Below are positions 1 to 6,633 of a stretch of DNA of 38,519 bases, one piece after another. The stretch lies in IMG/VR virus record IMGVR_UViG_3300027881_000038, positions 1-38,519 of that record; one strand, written 5' to 3'. A program made the translations under genes and the position numbers. The notes beneath the pieces are model-generated. The model made no database searches and was not told where the DNA came from. It saw only the letters and a program-made list of their open reading frames with translations. The first letter of the stretch is position 1, and each line of letters opens with the position of its first letter. This DNA comes from a virus.

Positions 1-453
1 ATCACGGCGGATGCTTGGATCTATTATCCTACCCTCACAATGAAGTACATCGAGCAGGGCACCGCTCCTGCTGCTCCTAACTGGGGTGTTCCGGCCACAG
101 GCGATCTCGTTTATGCAGATTCGAGTGTCTACGATGCCACAGGTTCTTGGATGACGATCATCGATGTCACTGACATGGGTGGTCACGATGCCGGAATGCT
201 TTACCACCTTTACAACGATGACGGCGGGAGTTCGTCGGCGCAGGGATGGTATTTCCGGGTTACGGTTGACGGTGGCACTCCCATTGAGGGGTACACTATC
301 ATTCTATCTAATCAGGTTGCAATCGGTGCGCTGTCCGTGGTGCAGTTCCTCACCCCGGTGTTCTTTACGTCTTCGCTGAAGGTCGAAATTGGTAACTACA
401 CGGTAGGAGTCAAATACTACAGGTACGCCTACCAAATGATGGATTACACCTAA
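1..453 (+). CDS. Putative virion/fibre-associated protein, 5' end outside window
   Basis: The frame is open from base 1 to the TAA at 451-453 (at least 150 residues). An ATG at 40 has no Shine-Dalgarno in front of it and the codons before it read as normal protein, so the true start probably lies upstream of the window. The protein is rich in Gly, Thr, Val and Tyr with alternating hydrophobic residues, as expected of a beta-structured virion protein; no catalytic motif is seen. The next gene starts on the last base of its stop codon, so the two are probably translationally coupled. A fibre or appendage role is inferred from composition and from the neighbouring beta-sandwich gene at 941. No family was recognised. 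Confidence 0.65.
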   Translation: MTADAWIYYPTLTMKYIEQGTAPAAPNWGVPATGDLVYADSSVYDATGSWMTIIDVTDMGGHDAGMLYHLYNDDGGSSSAQGWYFRVTVDGGTPIEGYTIILSNQVAIGALSVVQFLTPVFFTSSLKVEIGNYTVGVKYYRYAYQMMDYT

Positions 454-941
454 TGGCAACTCTAAATTATGGCCTCTGGTATGATCAGTTGATGCTCATC
501 CCTAAATTTGCGGCGACTGGTAAGAAACTCCGCACTACGCAAGTGGAGAAGTTGTATGGGGCAGCCTACTATCTCCCCATCAACAGTGTTTGGGGGGTGC
601 TCCCTAATACCAACAGGTTTTGGAATATTGGTCCTGGTTTGGTAGCGATAATGGGAATAGATCCGGCCTCTTCAACGAGCGAAACCTATGGTCTTGGTCT
701 TGAGGTAGACGGGAAGGTTGTCCACAGTGCTTCATCTATGAACGCGAATAGCGATAACTATCTCATTGGTAACCCTTGGCTCGAACATCATGCGGGGACG
801 GGTTCGGGTTCAACTGGTCAGCCCGGAGTGACCTGTATCGCCTTCAAGCGGGGGTTCCGTGTGTTTGGTTACCAGACCGGAGCGAGTACACTCAACCGGA
901 TGTCGATGGTCTATCAGACCTGGGATTTGGTGGGCATCTAA
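453..941 (+). CDS. Hypothetical virion protein, 162 aa
   Basis: The ATG at 453 overlaps the preceding stop codon by one base (TAATG), a coupling arrangement, and there is no strong Shine-Dalgarno of its own. The protein has no signal peptide or membrane span. It is rich in aromatic residues, Gly, Ser and Asn, and has a Gly/Ser/Thr loop near residues 112-121. This composition resembles tail-fibre or receptor-binding accessory proteins, but no named family was recognised. Its stop again overlaps the next ATG at 941, so 1-1684 behaves as one translational unit. The appendage role is inference. Confidence 0.7.
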   Translation: MATLNYGLWYDQLMLIPKFAATGKKLRTTQVEKLYGAAYYLPINSVWGVLPNTNRFWNIGPGLVAIMGIDPASSTSETYGLGLEVDGKVVHSASSMNANSDNYLIGNPWLEHHAGTGSGSTGQPGVTCIAFKRGFRVFGYQTGASTLNRMSMVYQTWDLVGI

Positions 942-1684
942 TGGCTTCCCCAGTTCTTGAAAGCGTTGGTGCGGGCGCGGCTGAGTACAATGGTAGCACT
1001 CCTCTGCCCGTGCCTTACCCCTCTGGTATCGCTGAAAATGATTATTTGGTGATGGGTATCTGGTTGCGGAACTATATCGCTGTGACCACTCCTGCAAATT
1101 GGGAATTGATAACGTACATGACCACTTCGAATATCCGGTTTTCTCTTTTCGGGGGCTATGCCGCAGGTACGGAAACAGGAAATTTGGATGTGGCTTACAC
1201 GTCAGCCTGTGCTCCAATTATTGGAGCCATGGCTCGTTTCTCCGGTGTGCATTTGACCAGACCATACGAGTCACTGGCAGAAGTCTCTATGACTAATACC
1301 ACAACCATGACTATCGCTTCTGTTGCAGCCTATTGGCATGAGCGGTTGTTTGTTGCTTGGCTCTTTTCGAATAGTGCTATTACGCTAAATGACAATGGGA
1401 CGTACTACGGGGAAGATATTGACTTCAACTACAACGGCAGCCAAGATGGTTCTCTGGGGATGTACACTTACACGAAGGCTACCGAAGGAGCCGTTTCTGA
1501 CGCGGTCACCATGAGTGCTACTGCTTTCCGGGGTACTGCTGCAATTGCCCTTCGCCCTCTAGCTGCCCCGGCTCCGAACAAGCTTACAATTGGTGGTGTG
1601 GATATCACTACGATAAAAGATCACGTAGGCGTCGATCCGTCGAGAATCGCAAAGGTCGGGGGTTCCGATGGAATCCCTGATTGA
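941..1684 (+). CDS. Beta-sandwich tail/fibre-like protein, 247 aa
   Basis: The reading frame is open back to 776, but the start at 941 overlaps the upstream TAA exactly like the previous junction, so it is preferred. Residues 10-195 follow a pattern common in phage and bacterial surface beta-sandwich domains: a Gly/Pro-rich lead, a strand ending in ENDYLVMGIWLRN, a TTPANWELI segment matching the usual 'tpsGW.ll' block, a run near FGGYAAGTETGN, and a 'ARFSGVHLTRPYE' block matching the usual 'aysGvd...P'. The last 30 residues form a short polar tail. The domain family is recalled from its pattern, not from a search. A fibre or head-appendage role is inferred. The stop codon overlaps the -35 element of the next promoter. 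Confidence 0.65.
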   Translation: MASPVLESVGAGAAEYNGSTPLPVPYPSGIAENDYLVMGIWLRNYIAVTTPANWELITYMTTSNIRFSLFGGYAAGTETGNLDVAYTSACAPIIGAMARFSGVHLTRPYESLAEVSMTNTTTMTIASVAAYWHERLFVAWLFSNSAITLNDNGTYYGEDIDFNYNGSQDGSLGMYTYTKATEGAVSDAVTMSATAFRGTAAIALRPLAAPAPNKLTIGGVDITTIKDHVGVDPSRIAKVGGSDGIPD

Positions 1685-1709
1685 CAATTGAAATACCATC
1701 GGGTATACT
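1681..1709 (+). promoter_or_regulatory. Sigma-70-type promoter
   Basis: TTGACA at 1681-1686, a 17-base spacer, then TATACT at 1704-1709: a perfect -35 and a five-of-six -10. The expected start of transcription, near 1715-1716, falls on the first bases of the AAGGAGG Shine-Dalgarno (1715-1721) for the gene at 1728, so the leader would be very short. Confidence 0.7.
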
Positions 1710-1727
1710 AATCCAAGGAGGAAAGCA

Positions 1728-2129
1728 ATGTCCAAAAATAAAATCCGTAAGCCCAAAGACAAGACGCCAGAGGCCCCGGCTGGGCCGACCTTAGAGTTGG
1801 ATCCCACCAGTCTCGTCAAGGAGTGGCGCGGGCTAAACGGCCAGATAGCCCTGTTCGCCCAGCAAATCCAGCAGCATCAGGAAACCCAGAAGAAGTCCGC
1901 TGAGGCTATTCAGAAGATCGAGAAAACAGGACTTCAACTTGTGGGTCAGATCCAGACGATCACCAAGATTCTCAACGGTATGGGCATTGATCCTAAGGCT
2001 TTTGACCTCGACGAAGAGGAAATTTCGGATGAAAATCCGCCCTCTGAACCCCCTGAGACGGCTGAAGTTGTTGATATCAAAGGGGATGCCCCCGAAAAAC
2101 CTCTCCGAAGCCGTTTTCACAAGTCTTAG
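1728..2129 (+). CDS. Coiled-coil hypothetical protein, 133 aa
   Basis: The start has a consensus AAGGAGG six bases upstream. The N-terminus (residues 1-25) is Lys/Pro-rich and disordered. Residues 30-85 are Gln/Lys/Glu-rich with heptad-like hydrophobic spacing and probably form a coiled coil. Residues 90-120 are strongly acidic and Pro-rich. There is no membrane segment. It is the first gene after the sigma-70-like promoter and precedes three paralogous genes that may share its transcript. No family is recognised; a small structural or scaffolding accessory role would fit the coiled coil but is speculative. Confidence 0.7.
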   Translation: MSKNKIRKPKDKTPEAPAGPTLELDPTSLVKEWRGLNGQIALFAQQIQQHQETQKKSAEAIQKIEKTGLQLVGQIQTITKILNGMGIDPKAFDLDEEEISDENPPSEPPETAEVVDIKGDAPEKPLRSRFHKS

Positions 2130-2141
2130 AGCCTCTCCGTC

Positions 2142-2147
2142 TTTATT
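2142..2147 (+). promoter_or_regulatory. TTTATT motif copy 1 (candidate late promoter element)
   Basis: CTTTATT in the 73-base gap before the gene at 2203. It is one of seven intergenic copies of this hexamer; see the finding on the motif. No -35 element is visible upstream. Confidence 0.35.
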
Positions 2148-2202
2148 GGGTGTAAGAAGTTCTGGCTAACTTGCCACTCAATTAGGACTTTGGAGGTAAG
2201 AG

Positions 2203-2655
2203 ATGGGAACGTTTGATTATACGTACGAGGAACGGCAACGAGATACCAACTCGGAGTTGTATGTCCCGTTCTATATCGAATCCCCCGTAGAGGATCTAGA
2301 AGTCACGATTTCGGCTGAGGCGGCTAACGTCATCACCGTAACGTGTCAACTCGTGGATCCGGGTGGAGACGAGATCTTGGAGCGGATGGCTGTCCGGATG
2401 CTCTATTTCGATTCAGCAGACTACGATGCCCTAGGTTCGGCTATCGATGTGGTTATCGCATGGACCGATGGGATGGAAGTCGAGGTCAACAACACGGGTA
2501 CAGACATTGACTGTTTGACTGACGACGATGGTTTGCTCGTGATGACATTCACCAACGCAGCCGATGCCGACATTGAAACGTGGCTCGGATTCATTCTACC
2601 AAATGGTAAGTTCGTCGAAGGCGGGCACATGGCGTTCGTAGACGACACCCCATAA
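2203..2655 (+). CDS. Tandem paralogue A, putative virion decoration protein, 150 aa
   Basis: The start follows a TGGAGG Shine-Dalgarno. The protein is acidic with three recognisable parts shared by the next two genes: an N-terminal tag FDYTYEER (residues 4-11), a central strand-rich part with ITVTCQLVDPGGDE, and a C-terminal LGFILPNGKFVEGG. About half its residues match the gene at 2666. The central and C-terminal pattern (a 'VTVQL.D..G' strand, then 'tddnGlLvmt', then 'l.lpnGk...gg') resembles small Ig-like virion proteins found in phage head and tail gene clusters. A surface-decoration or fibre role is inferred from this and from the absence of any enzymatic motif. Confidence 0.7.
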   Translation: MGTFDYTYEERQRDTNSELYVPFYIESPVEDLEVTISAEAANVITVTCQLVDPGGDEILERMAVRMLYFDSADYDALGSAIDVVIAWTDGMEVEVNNTGTDIDCLTDDDGLLVMTFTNAADADIETWLGFILPNGKFVEGGHMAFVDDTP

Positions 2656-2665
2656 GGAGTAGATG

Positions 2666-3112
2666 ATGTCTGAATTTGACTACACCGCAGAGGAACGGGA
2701 ACGTAACACCGTTGCTGAGTTGTATGTTCCGTTCTACATCGAGAACCCGGTAGAGGATCTTGAAGTAACTATCGGTGACGAGACCGGCGAGGTCATCACC
2801 GTGACGTGTCAAGTTGTTGATCCGGGTGGAGATGAGATCGAAGCACGGCAACTGGTTCGTATGGTGTTATTTACCGATGATGACTACGACACTCTTGACG
2901 TATTGATGACCGACATCGCTATCGCAGCGACGACTGGTCTTGAAATTGAGGTCAACGAGCCGGGAATAGATATCGATTATTTGACTGATGAGAACGGCAC
3001 CCTTGTGCTCACTCTCACCGACAGTGGTGGTGGTTCCCAGACAGGCGCTCTCGGCTTTGTCCTCCCCAACGGCAAGTTCGTTGAGGGTGGAACCATCCTA
3101 TTTGCAGCATAA
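2666..3112 (+). CDS. Tandem paralogue B, putative virion decoration protein, 148 aa
   Basis: Two ATGs lie side by side at 2663 and 2666. The second is chosen because AAGGAG at 2654-2659 then has a six-base spacing and the product begins MSEFDYT, like its paralogues. The protein aligns along its whole length with the gene at 2203, including FDYTAEER, YVPFYIENPVEDLEVTI, ITVTCQVVDPGGDEI and LGFVLPNGKFVEGG. The similarity is also obvious in the DNA, which points to tandem duplication. A structural role on the virion surface is inferred as for its neighbour. The Ala/Gly/Ser-rich stretch around residues 125-135 replaces the corresponding loop in paralogue A. Confidence 0.7.
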   Translation: MSEFDYTAEERERNTVAELYVPFYIENPVEDLEVTIGDETGEVITVTCQVVDPGGDEIEARQLVRMVLFTDDDYDTLDVLMTDIAIAATTGLEIEVNEPGIDIDYLTDENGTLVLTLTDSGGGSQTGALGFVLPNGKFVEGGTILFAA

Positions 3113-3123
3113 GGAGTTGAAAA

Positions 3124-3771
3124 ATGTCTGAGATGGATTATACCTATGAAGAACGGCAAAATCGTGATGGTAACCTTTACGATACGCCGATCAATGAATC
3201 GGTGGCTGCGGAGGTCGTGACGGAGCTTACGTCTGACGCTGACTACCTAGAAGCCCTTTCCGACAAGTTCTCCGGTGATGCGGAGTATCTTGCTGGCGTT
3301 GTGGCGGCTCTGACCGCAGACGCGCCCTACCTCGCAGCCATTGGTGCTGCGCTGGCCGTGGACGCCGTTTTCCTTGCGGGGGTTTCTGGTGAGTTGGACC
3401 ACTCGGTTCCCCTTGATACCGCCAGCTTCACGCAGGACTCTGAGGGTGACGCGGGTGCCGACAAGATCACTGTCACCATCCAACTAGAGGACGCTGATGC
3501 CGGGGACTGGGCACAGCGCACCATGCTCTCTATATGGGCGTGCAGTGATGCGGACTGTTTCACTCCCGCTGCGGTTGACTCTATCGCAGCAGGGACCAAC
3601 GGTGGTCTCCTAGAGGAACTCACCGCTGCTACGTCGTACACAGCCGTAACCGACGAGACTGGTCTTCTCGATGTTGTTGTCGAGAAAACTGGTGGCGTGG
3701 CCACTATCTACCTCGGCGTGATGCTTCCGAACGGCAAGTACGTTCCGAGTGGCGCAGTCACCTTCGCGTAA
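3124..3771 (+). CDS. Tandem paralogue C with 14-residue repeats, 215 aa
   Basis: The start follows AAGGAG. It keeps the family N-terminal tag (MDYTYEER, residues 4-11) and C-terminal block (LGVMLPNGKYVPSG). Between them it carries an Ala/Asp-rich insertion: residues 37-91 hold four tandem copies of a 14-residue unit of the form xDAxYLAxVxAALT. After the repeats comes the beta-rich domain (ITVTIQLEDADAGDWAQR onward) typical of Ig-like phage virion proteins. Two Cys at about residues 139 and 144 could form a local disulphide or be incidental. It is the last gene before a strong terminator. The repeat is predicted helical and could set the distance between the tag and the beta domain; that function is a guess. 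Confidence 0.7.
   Translation: MSEMDYTYEERQNRDGNLYDTPINESVAAEVVTELTSDADYLEALSDKFSGDAEYLAGVVAALTADAPYLAAIGAALAVDAVFLAGVSGELDHSVPLDTASFTQDSEGDAGADKITVTIQLEDADAGDWAQRTMLSIWACSDADCFTPAAVDSIAAGTNGGLLEELTAATSYTAVTDETGLLDVVVEKTGGVATIYLGVMLPNGKYVPSGAVTFA
3232..3396 (+). repeat. Four tandem 14-codon repeats inside paralogue C
   Basis: The units begin SDADYLEAL, GDAEYLAGV, ADAPYLAAI and VDAVFLAGV; each is 13 residues plus one linker residue (S, T, A). Repetition is clear in protein and only partial in DNA, so the array is not a recent slippage product. Confidence 0.75.
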
Positions 3772-3794
3772 ACGAGGTGAAAATAGAGCGATTT

Positions 3795-3823
3795 ACGGGA
3801 CGCCTTGTGCGTCCCGTTCTTTA
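3795..3823 (+). terminator. Rho-independent terminator
   Basis: A perfect 9-bp stem (ACGGGACGC at 3795-3803 with GCGTCCCGT at 3809-3817), a 5-base loop and a following TCTTTATT tract. It ends the transcript of the three paralogues, 24 bases after the last stop codon. Confidence 0.85.
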
Positions 3824-3825
3824 TT
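3820..3825 (+). promoter_or_regulatory. TTTATT motif copy 2
   Basis: CTTTATT directly after the terminator stem and upstream of the cupin gene. This copy is ambiguous, because the same T-rich bases serve the terminator. Confidence 0.3.
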
Positions 3826-3870
3826 CAGAGGGGGAGGGTACGTTCAGTGCCAAATGGTGGGAGTGAGAAT

Positions 3871-4257
3871 ATGCTTAGTGCAAATATGGTTCGTCTTGGG
3901 GCATTAGAGGCGAAATTCGAAGCCGATCCTTTTAGTGATTTGCCGATGACCAAGTGGGAGGTTAATGGCGGTATCGTTCGAGCGTGGACACTTTTAGCTC
4001 GAAGGGGTATCGTTACTGTTGTCAAATCCTTCGGTCCTAAAGGGTGTGTTTTTCCTAAACACTCTCACACTGAGGTGGAAATTTTGGTACTGTATGAGGG
4101 CAAAGCCCGGTACACCGATTCTTCTCCCCTAGAAATGATTATGGAGCCGGGGGACGCTGTTCGAATTGCCCCAGGAACCTCTCATGAGTTCGTAACGTTA
4201 GAGGACACGTGGGTGATTGGCATCACTGTTCCGGACTCGGAGGCTTTTGCTAAATGA
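3871..4257 (+). CDS. Single-domain cupin protein, 128 aa
   Basis: This is a small beta-barrel metal-binding cupin. Cupin motif 1 is complete at residues 58-77, with the pattern G-x5-H-x-H-x3-E-x6-G and ligands His64, His66 and Glu70. Motif 2 at 94-105 (GDAVRIAPGTSH) supplies His105. All four usual metal ligands are therefore present. The ATG at 3871 has GGGAG seven bases upstream. A GTG at 3847 with GGGGGAGGG in front is an alternative adding eight residues, and the TTG at 3805 lies inside the terminator and is rejected. The next gene overlaps its stop by four bases (ATGA). Small cupins bind sugars, amino acids or other small molecules or are metal enzymes; the substrate cannot be read from the sequence. 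It is unusual within a phage structural region. Confidence 0.75.
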   Translation: MLSANMVRLGALEAKFEADPFSDLPMTKWEVNGGIVRAWTLLARRGIVTVVKSFGPKGCVFPKHSHTEVEILVLYEGKARYTDSSPLEMIMEPGDAVRIAPGTSHEFVTLEDTWVIGITVPDSEAFAK

Positions 4258-4586
4258 GCAATGGTGCATTCGAAGATGGCTTCACCGCCCCGACAGCGAG
4301 CGGTGAAGACTGGAAAGAATACCGGCGTCTCATCCTGTCTGAACTCACACGACTTGGTCATGACCACGAGATCCAAAACGCTAAGTACGAGGTTCAACTA
4401 GCCGCCCTCAGGGACATGTTCACCGACAAGTTCGACAAGATGACCGCGCAGGTTTCTGACCTAAAGTCCGACATGCGGGCTAATGAGCGAGAACGTAAAG
4501 TTCTTGCCAGCATGTTCGGGTTCTTAGGAGGCTTTGTGCCCGCCGTTCTCATTTTGGTCTACTTCCTGATGAATCGATCCGGTTGA
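4254..4586 (+). CDS. C-terminally anchored coiled-coil membrane protein, 110 aa
   Basis: The gene overlaps the cupin by ATGA, so it is translationally coupled. Residues 17-82 are charged and helical with heptad spacing, and residues 86-106 form one hydrophobic membrane span ending just before a short NRSG tail. This architecture (soluble coiled coil plus C-terminal anchor) resembles XhlA-type holin-associated proteins, but that family assignment is only by shape. No endolysin is visible in the window to support a lysis cassette. The protein most likely sits in the host inner membrane with its coiled coil in the cytoplasm. Confidence 0.7.
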   Translation: MSNGAFEDGFTAPTASGEDWKEYRRLILSELTRLGHDHEIQNAKYEVQLAALRDMFTDKFDKMTAQVSDLKSDMRANERERKVLASMFGFLGGFVPAVLILVYFLMNRSG

Positions 4587-4846
4587 TGAACCTCCTCAAA
4601 GACCTCAAGAAGAAGGGGATCAAGGGCATGTTCCTGAAGATCCCCACCCGTAAAACTCCCCGTCAGATCGACCACCAAATCCGGCGCGAATTCGACCGGG
4701 GGAGATCTATCCGGGTTCTTAGGCGGATACAACTATTTTTGGATGGGCTGGAGGCCCACCCAGAAGAGGTTGATAAGACCACACTTTCCGTGCTTTCTGC
4801 TGAAGTAAATGGTCTAATTACGCACCTATCTTCCTATAAAAAGTAG
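4586..4846 (+). CDS. Small basic hypothetical protein, 86 aa
   Basis: The ATG at 4586 overlaps the upstream TGA (TGATG); a TTG one codon earlier is less likely. The N-terminal half is very Lys/Arg-rich (LLKDLKKKGIKG, then RREFDRGRSIRVLRR) and the C-terminal half is helical and neutral. There is no membrane span or metal motif. It is the third member of a coupled cupin, membrane protein and basic protein set that ends just before the next promoter. No family was recognised; nucleic-acid or membrane-surface binding would suit the charge but is not shown. Confidence 0.65.
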   Translation: MNLLKDLKKKGIKGMFLKIPTRKTPRQIDHQIRREFDRGRSIRVLRRIQLFLDGLEAHPEEVDKTTLSVLSAEVNGLITHLSSYKK

Positions 4847-4848
4847 TG

Positions 4849-4878
4849 TTGACAACAGTTGTATGCCCCTGTTACACT
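4849..4878 (+). promoter_or_regulatory. Sigma-70-type promoter with overlapping inverted repeat
   Basis: TTGACA at 4849-4854 and TACACT at 4873-4878 (18-base spacer; TTACAC with a 17-base spacer is the alternative reading). The palindrome ACAACAGTTGT (4852-4862) overlaps the -35 element and could be an operator. It starts three bases after a stop codon and drives the gene at 4897. Confidence 0.6.
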
Positions 4879-4896
4879 CGTAGCAGAGGTGAGGGC

Positions 4897-5676
4897 ATGG
4901 CGTCGTCAGGTTGGTTTGCATCGTTAGGGTACTGGAAGCAAGAAGAGGCGTATGCCGCTTTCGACTTGTATCGTGATAACCCCAACAGTGAAGCTATTTA
5001 CCTGGACGCAGTTGAGAAAGCCATCCCCCTCATCCGAGTCGTGTACTCCACTCAAAAATTCAAGGTCACCTATGACGGAGATGAAGACGATTTCATAGCT
5101 CACGCGGCATACACGATCACAAAAGCTATCCCAAAAATGATCGAAAAACCTAAAGAAAAACTCGATAATGACAAGAAGTACATGAGGTATCTTTTCACTT
5201 GTGTTATCAACGCTTTTTATCGAGAGTACGATGTTCTTCATGGCAAGCAGAACAAGCTCATGAGGAAGATCGATGAGACCAGTCCTTCTGAAACCACCGC
5301 TAGCTCCTCCAACAACATTATGGCCCTCGAAGCAGGACTCACGCTGAAGCGGATCCCGCCCGTACTCGTAGGGATAGCCATGGAGAGCGTGCGGTTCGAG
5401 GGAACCTCTCGGAAGATTTGTCAGTACATTTTGAATCAACGCGTCAACGGGCGCGAGGTGGCGAAATCGGTCCTACAACTTATGGGTTGTAAGGACCGCA
5501 ATTTTTTTATGCACTATTGTGACTCGGTCTTGCTTCGTTCGTTTCTCACCCTGAGGTCTAAGAAGTCTCTTCTGGAAGACCTCAGGTTCGAGGGGCTTAG
5601 TTCTCTGGATGAAACTGAGGAAATTTTTGACCTCGGGATGTTTTTGGAAACGGAAGAGGAAGCATGGGCTGAGTAG
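4897..5676 (+). CDS. Putative sigma-factor-like transcription protein, 259 aa
   Basis: The frame is open back to 4846, but that start would lie in the promoter; the ATG at 4897 has a GAGGTGAGGG Shine-Dalgarno region. Residues 32-112 (an EAIYLDAVEKAIPLI helix, then FKVTYDGDEDDFIAHAAYTITKAI, then KKYMRYLFTCVINAFYRE) are arranged like sigma-70 region 2 of small phage late sigma factors such as T4 gp55, where a helix with 'yi.qacfNAF.r' contacts the -10 element. The C-terminal part (about 160-225) contains a helical segment that could be a region-4-like or HTH unit. The tail is acidic. The match is weak and by eye, so other DNA-binding roles are possible. If correct, this gene, made from a host-type promoter, would direct transcription of the structural genes. 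Confidence 0.45.
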   Translation: MASSGWFASLGYWKQEEAYAAFDLYRDNPNSEAIYLDAVEKAIPLIRVVYSTQKFKVTYDGDEDDFIAHAAYTITKAIPKMIEKPKEKLDNDKKYMRYLFTCVINAFYREYDVLHGKQNKLMRKIDETSPSETTASSSNNIMALEAGLTLKRIPPVLVGIAMESVRFEGTSRKICQYILNQRVNGREVAKSVLQLMGCKDRNFFMHYCDSVLLRSFLTLRSKKSLLEDLRFEGLSSLDETEEIFDLGMFLETEEEAWAE

Positions 5677-5744
5677 AAAGGATGTAAGCGCCCTGAGTGC
5701 GGACTTTGCTAGCCCGCGCACCTACATATTTTTTCTGGCATGGG

Positions 5745-5759
5745 CCGATTTTTAATCGG
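5745..5759 (+). other. Small hairpin in 119-base leader
   Basis: CCGATT pairs with AATCGG around a three-T loop. There is no T-tract after it, so it does not look like a terminator. It lies in the gap 5677-5795 upstream of the gene at 5796 and may affect its leader. Nothing else was recognised in this gap. Confidence 0.35.
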
Positions 5760-5795
5760 GCAACACTATTTCAGGTAGTTGGGAGCCAGCTAGCA

Positions 5796-6095
5796 ATGTT
5801 TTTACCCGTTTGGGGCGCTTCTTTTATGGCTGAAGCGGATCTCTTATCACCGATTTTCCTAGAGCTAATCACGAAGGCCGAGAAAATCCCCACCATAACC
5901 CCGAAGGTCGTAGAGGAGTTCTGTGCCCTGATCGGGGGAGATACCGACTTCACTCCGGAACTTGTGAACATCATCGGACCAGCCACGTTTTTGTATCTGG
6001 TCCAATTCTTTGGTGGGCAGAAGTTTACAATCCCAGAAATCGATGATATACTCGAACGCGTGAAATTTGCGAGGTCACAAGATGCGGAACTCTGA
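5796..6095 (+). CDS. Small protein with Mor-like dimerisation motif, 99 aa
   Basis: Two starts are possible: ATG 5796 with GGGAG ten bases upstream, and ATG 5826 (89 residues, beginning MAEADLLS) with only a weak GGGG. The C-terminal third reads PELVNIIGPATFLYLVQFFG followed by GQKFTIPEIDD. This is the pattern of the dimerisation part of Mor/C transcription activators of phage Mu (a helix 'lielfGG', then a strand ending in IP). In Mor a helix-turn-helix follows; here the protein ends about 24 residues later, so that part is missing. The family call is from pattern memory. The 14-base overlap with the next gene suggests coupling. A dimeric adaptor role is possible but unproven. Confidence 0.5.
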   Translation: MFLPVWGASFMAEADLLSPIFLELITKAEKIPTITPKVVEEFCALIGGDTDFTPELVNIIGPATFLYLVQFFGGQKFTIPEIDDILERVKFARSQDAEL

Positions 6096-6633
6096 GGATC
6101 CTTCTGCCATTGTTGAAAACATGGCAGGCCAACTACTTGCCGCTGTGTCCAGTGGAGACGCGGTAGACCCTGAGCTTATCGACTATGCCGAACAAGTTAT
6201 TCAGGCGCATCAGGTGTATGTACAACTACTCTACGTTGGAATGGTTGTAGAGCAAATCACCAAGCTGACGATGTACTTTGCGGCACAGGACGACCTTGTG
6301 GAAGACCTGGACCTTGAGGCGATATTGGAGGGTACTCCTGCGGAGAAGATCCGTGCGGTCAGTGCTTTGAACCAAGCGATCAAGACCAAGGTCGAAATCA
6401 TCGGCAGCATGATGGCCTCCAAGGAAGCCATTGGTATGCTGACCGCTAGTTTGAAGGATACGTTCGGAGAGGGCGAAGTTCTCCTCAAGGAGGGTGGAGC
6501 CGACAATAACTTCATGGAGGCGCTCAAGGCTCTGGATCCCGAGCAGCGACAGCGCGTGCTGGGTACGGCAGTCAGCCAGTTGCGTAAGACCATGATCAAT
6601 GATGTAATGGGAGATGTTGATGCCGATGACTGA
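6082..6633 (+). CDS. All-helical acidic protein, 183 aa
   Basis: The ATG at 6082 has GAGG seven bases upstream and is preferred to a TTG at 6067. The protein is predicted almost entirely helical: residues 35-75 (ELIDYAEQVIQAHQVYVQ...) and 90-130 have amphipathic spacing, and there are no Cys or metal sites. The C-terminus is DDVDADD-like and acidic. The gene lies four genes before the large terminase with overlapping neighbours on both sides. Size, helix content and location are compatible with a small terminase subunit, but there is no recognisable DNA-binding HTH, so that is only a candidate role. No family was recognised. Confidence 0.65.
   Translation: MRNSEDPSAIVENMAGQLLAAVSSGDAVDPELIDYAEQVIQAHQVYVQLLYVGMVVEQITKLTMYFAAQDDLVEDLDLEAILEGTPAEKIRAVSALNQAIKTKVEIIGSMMASKEAIGMLTASLKDTFGEGEVLLKEGGADNNFMEALKALDPEQRQRVLGTAVSQLRKTMINDVMGDVDADD

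Noticed and set aside
776-940. Upstream extension of the beta-sandwich gene
   Set aside because: It overlaps the preceding gene by 165 bases, while the TAATG junction at 939-943 matches the coupling style of the neighbours.
3805-3870. Longer cupin reading frame starting at TTG 3805
   Set aside because: It would begin inside the terminator stem and has no Shine-Dalgarno; ATG 3871 (or GTG 3847) is better.
4846-4896. Upstream extension of the sigma-like gene
   Set aside because: It would start within the promoter, before the expected transcription start; ATG 4897 has a good ribosome-binding site.
5745-5759. Hairpin as a terminator
   Set aside because: Only six base pairs and no T-tract after it.
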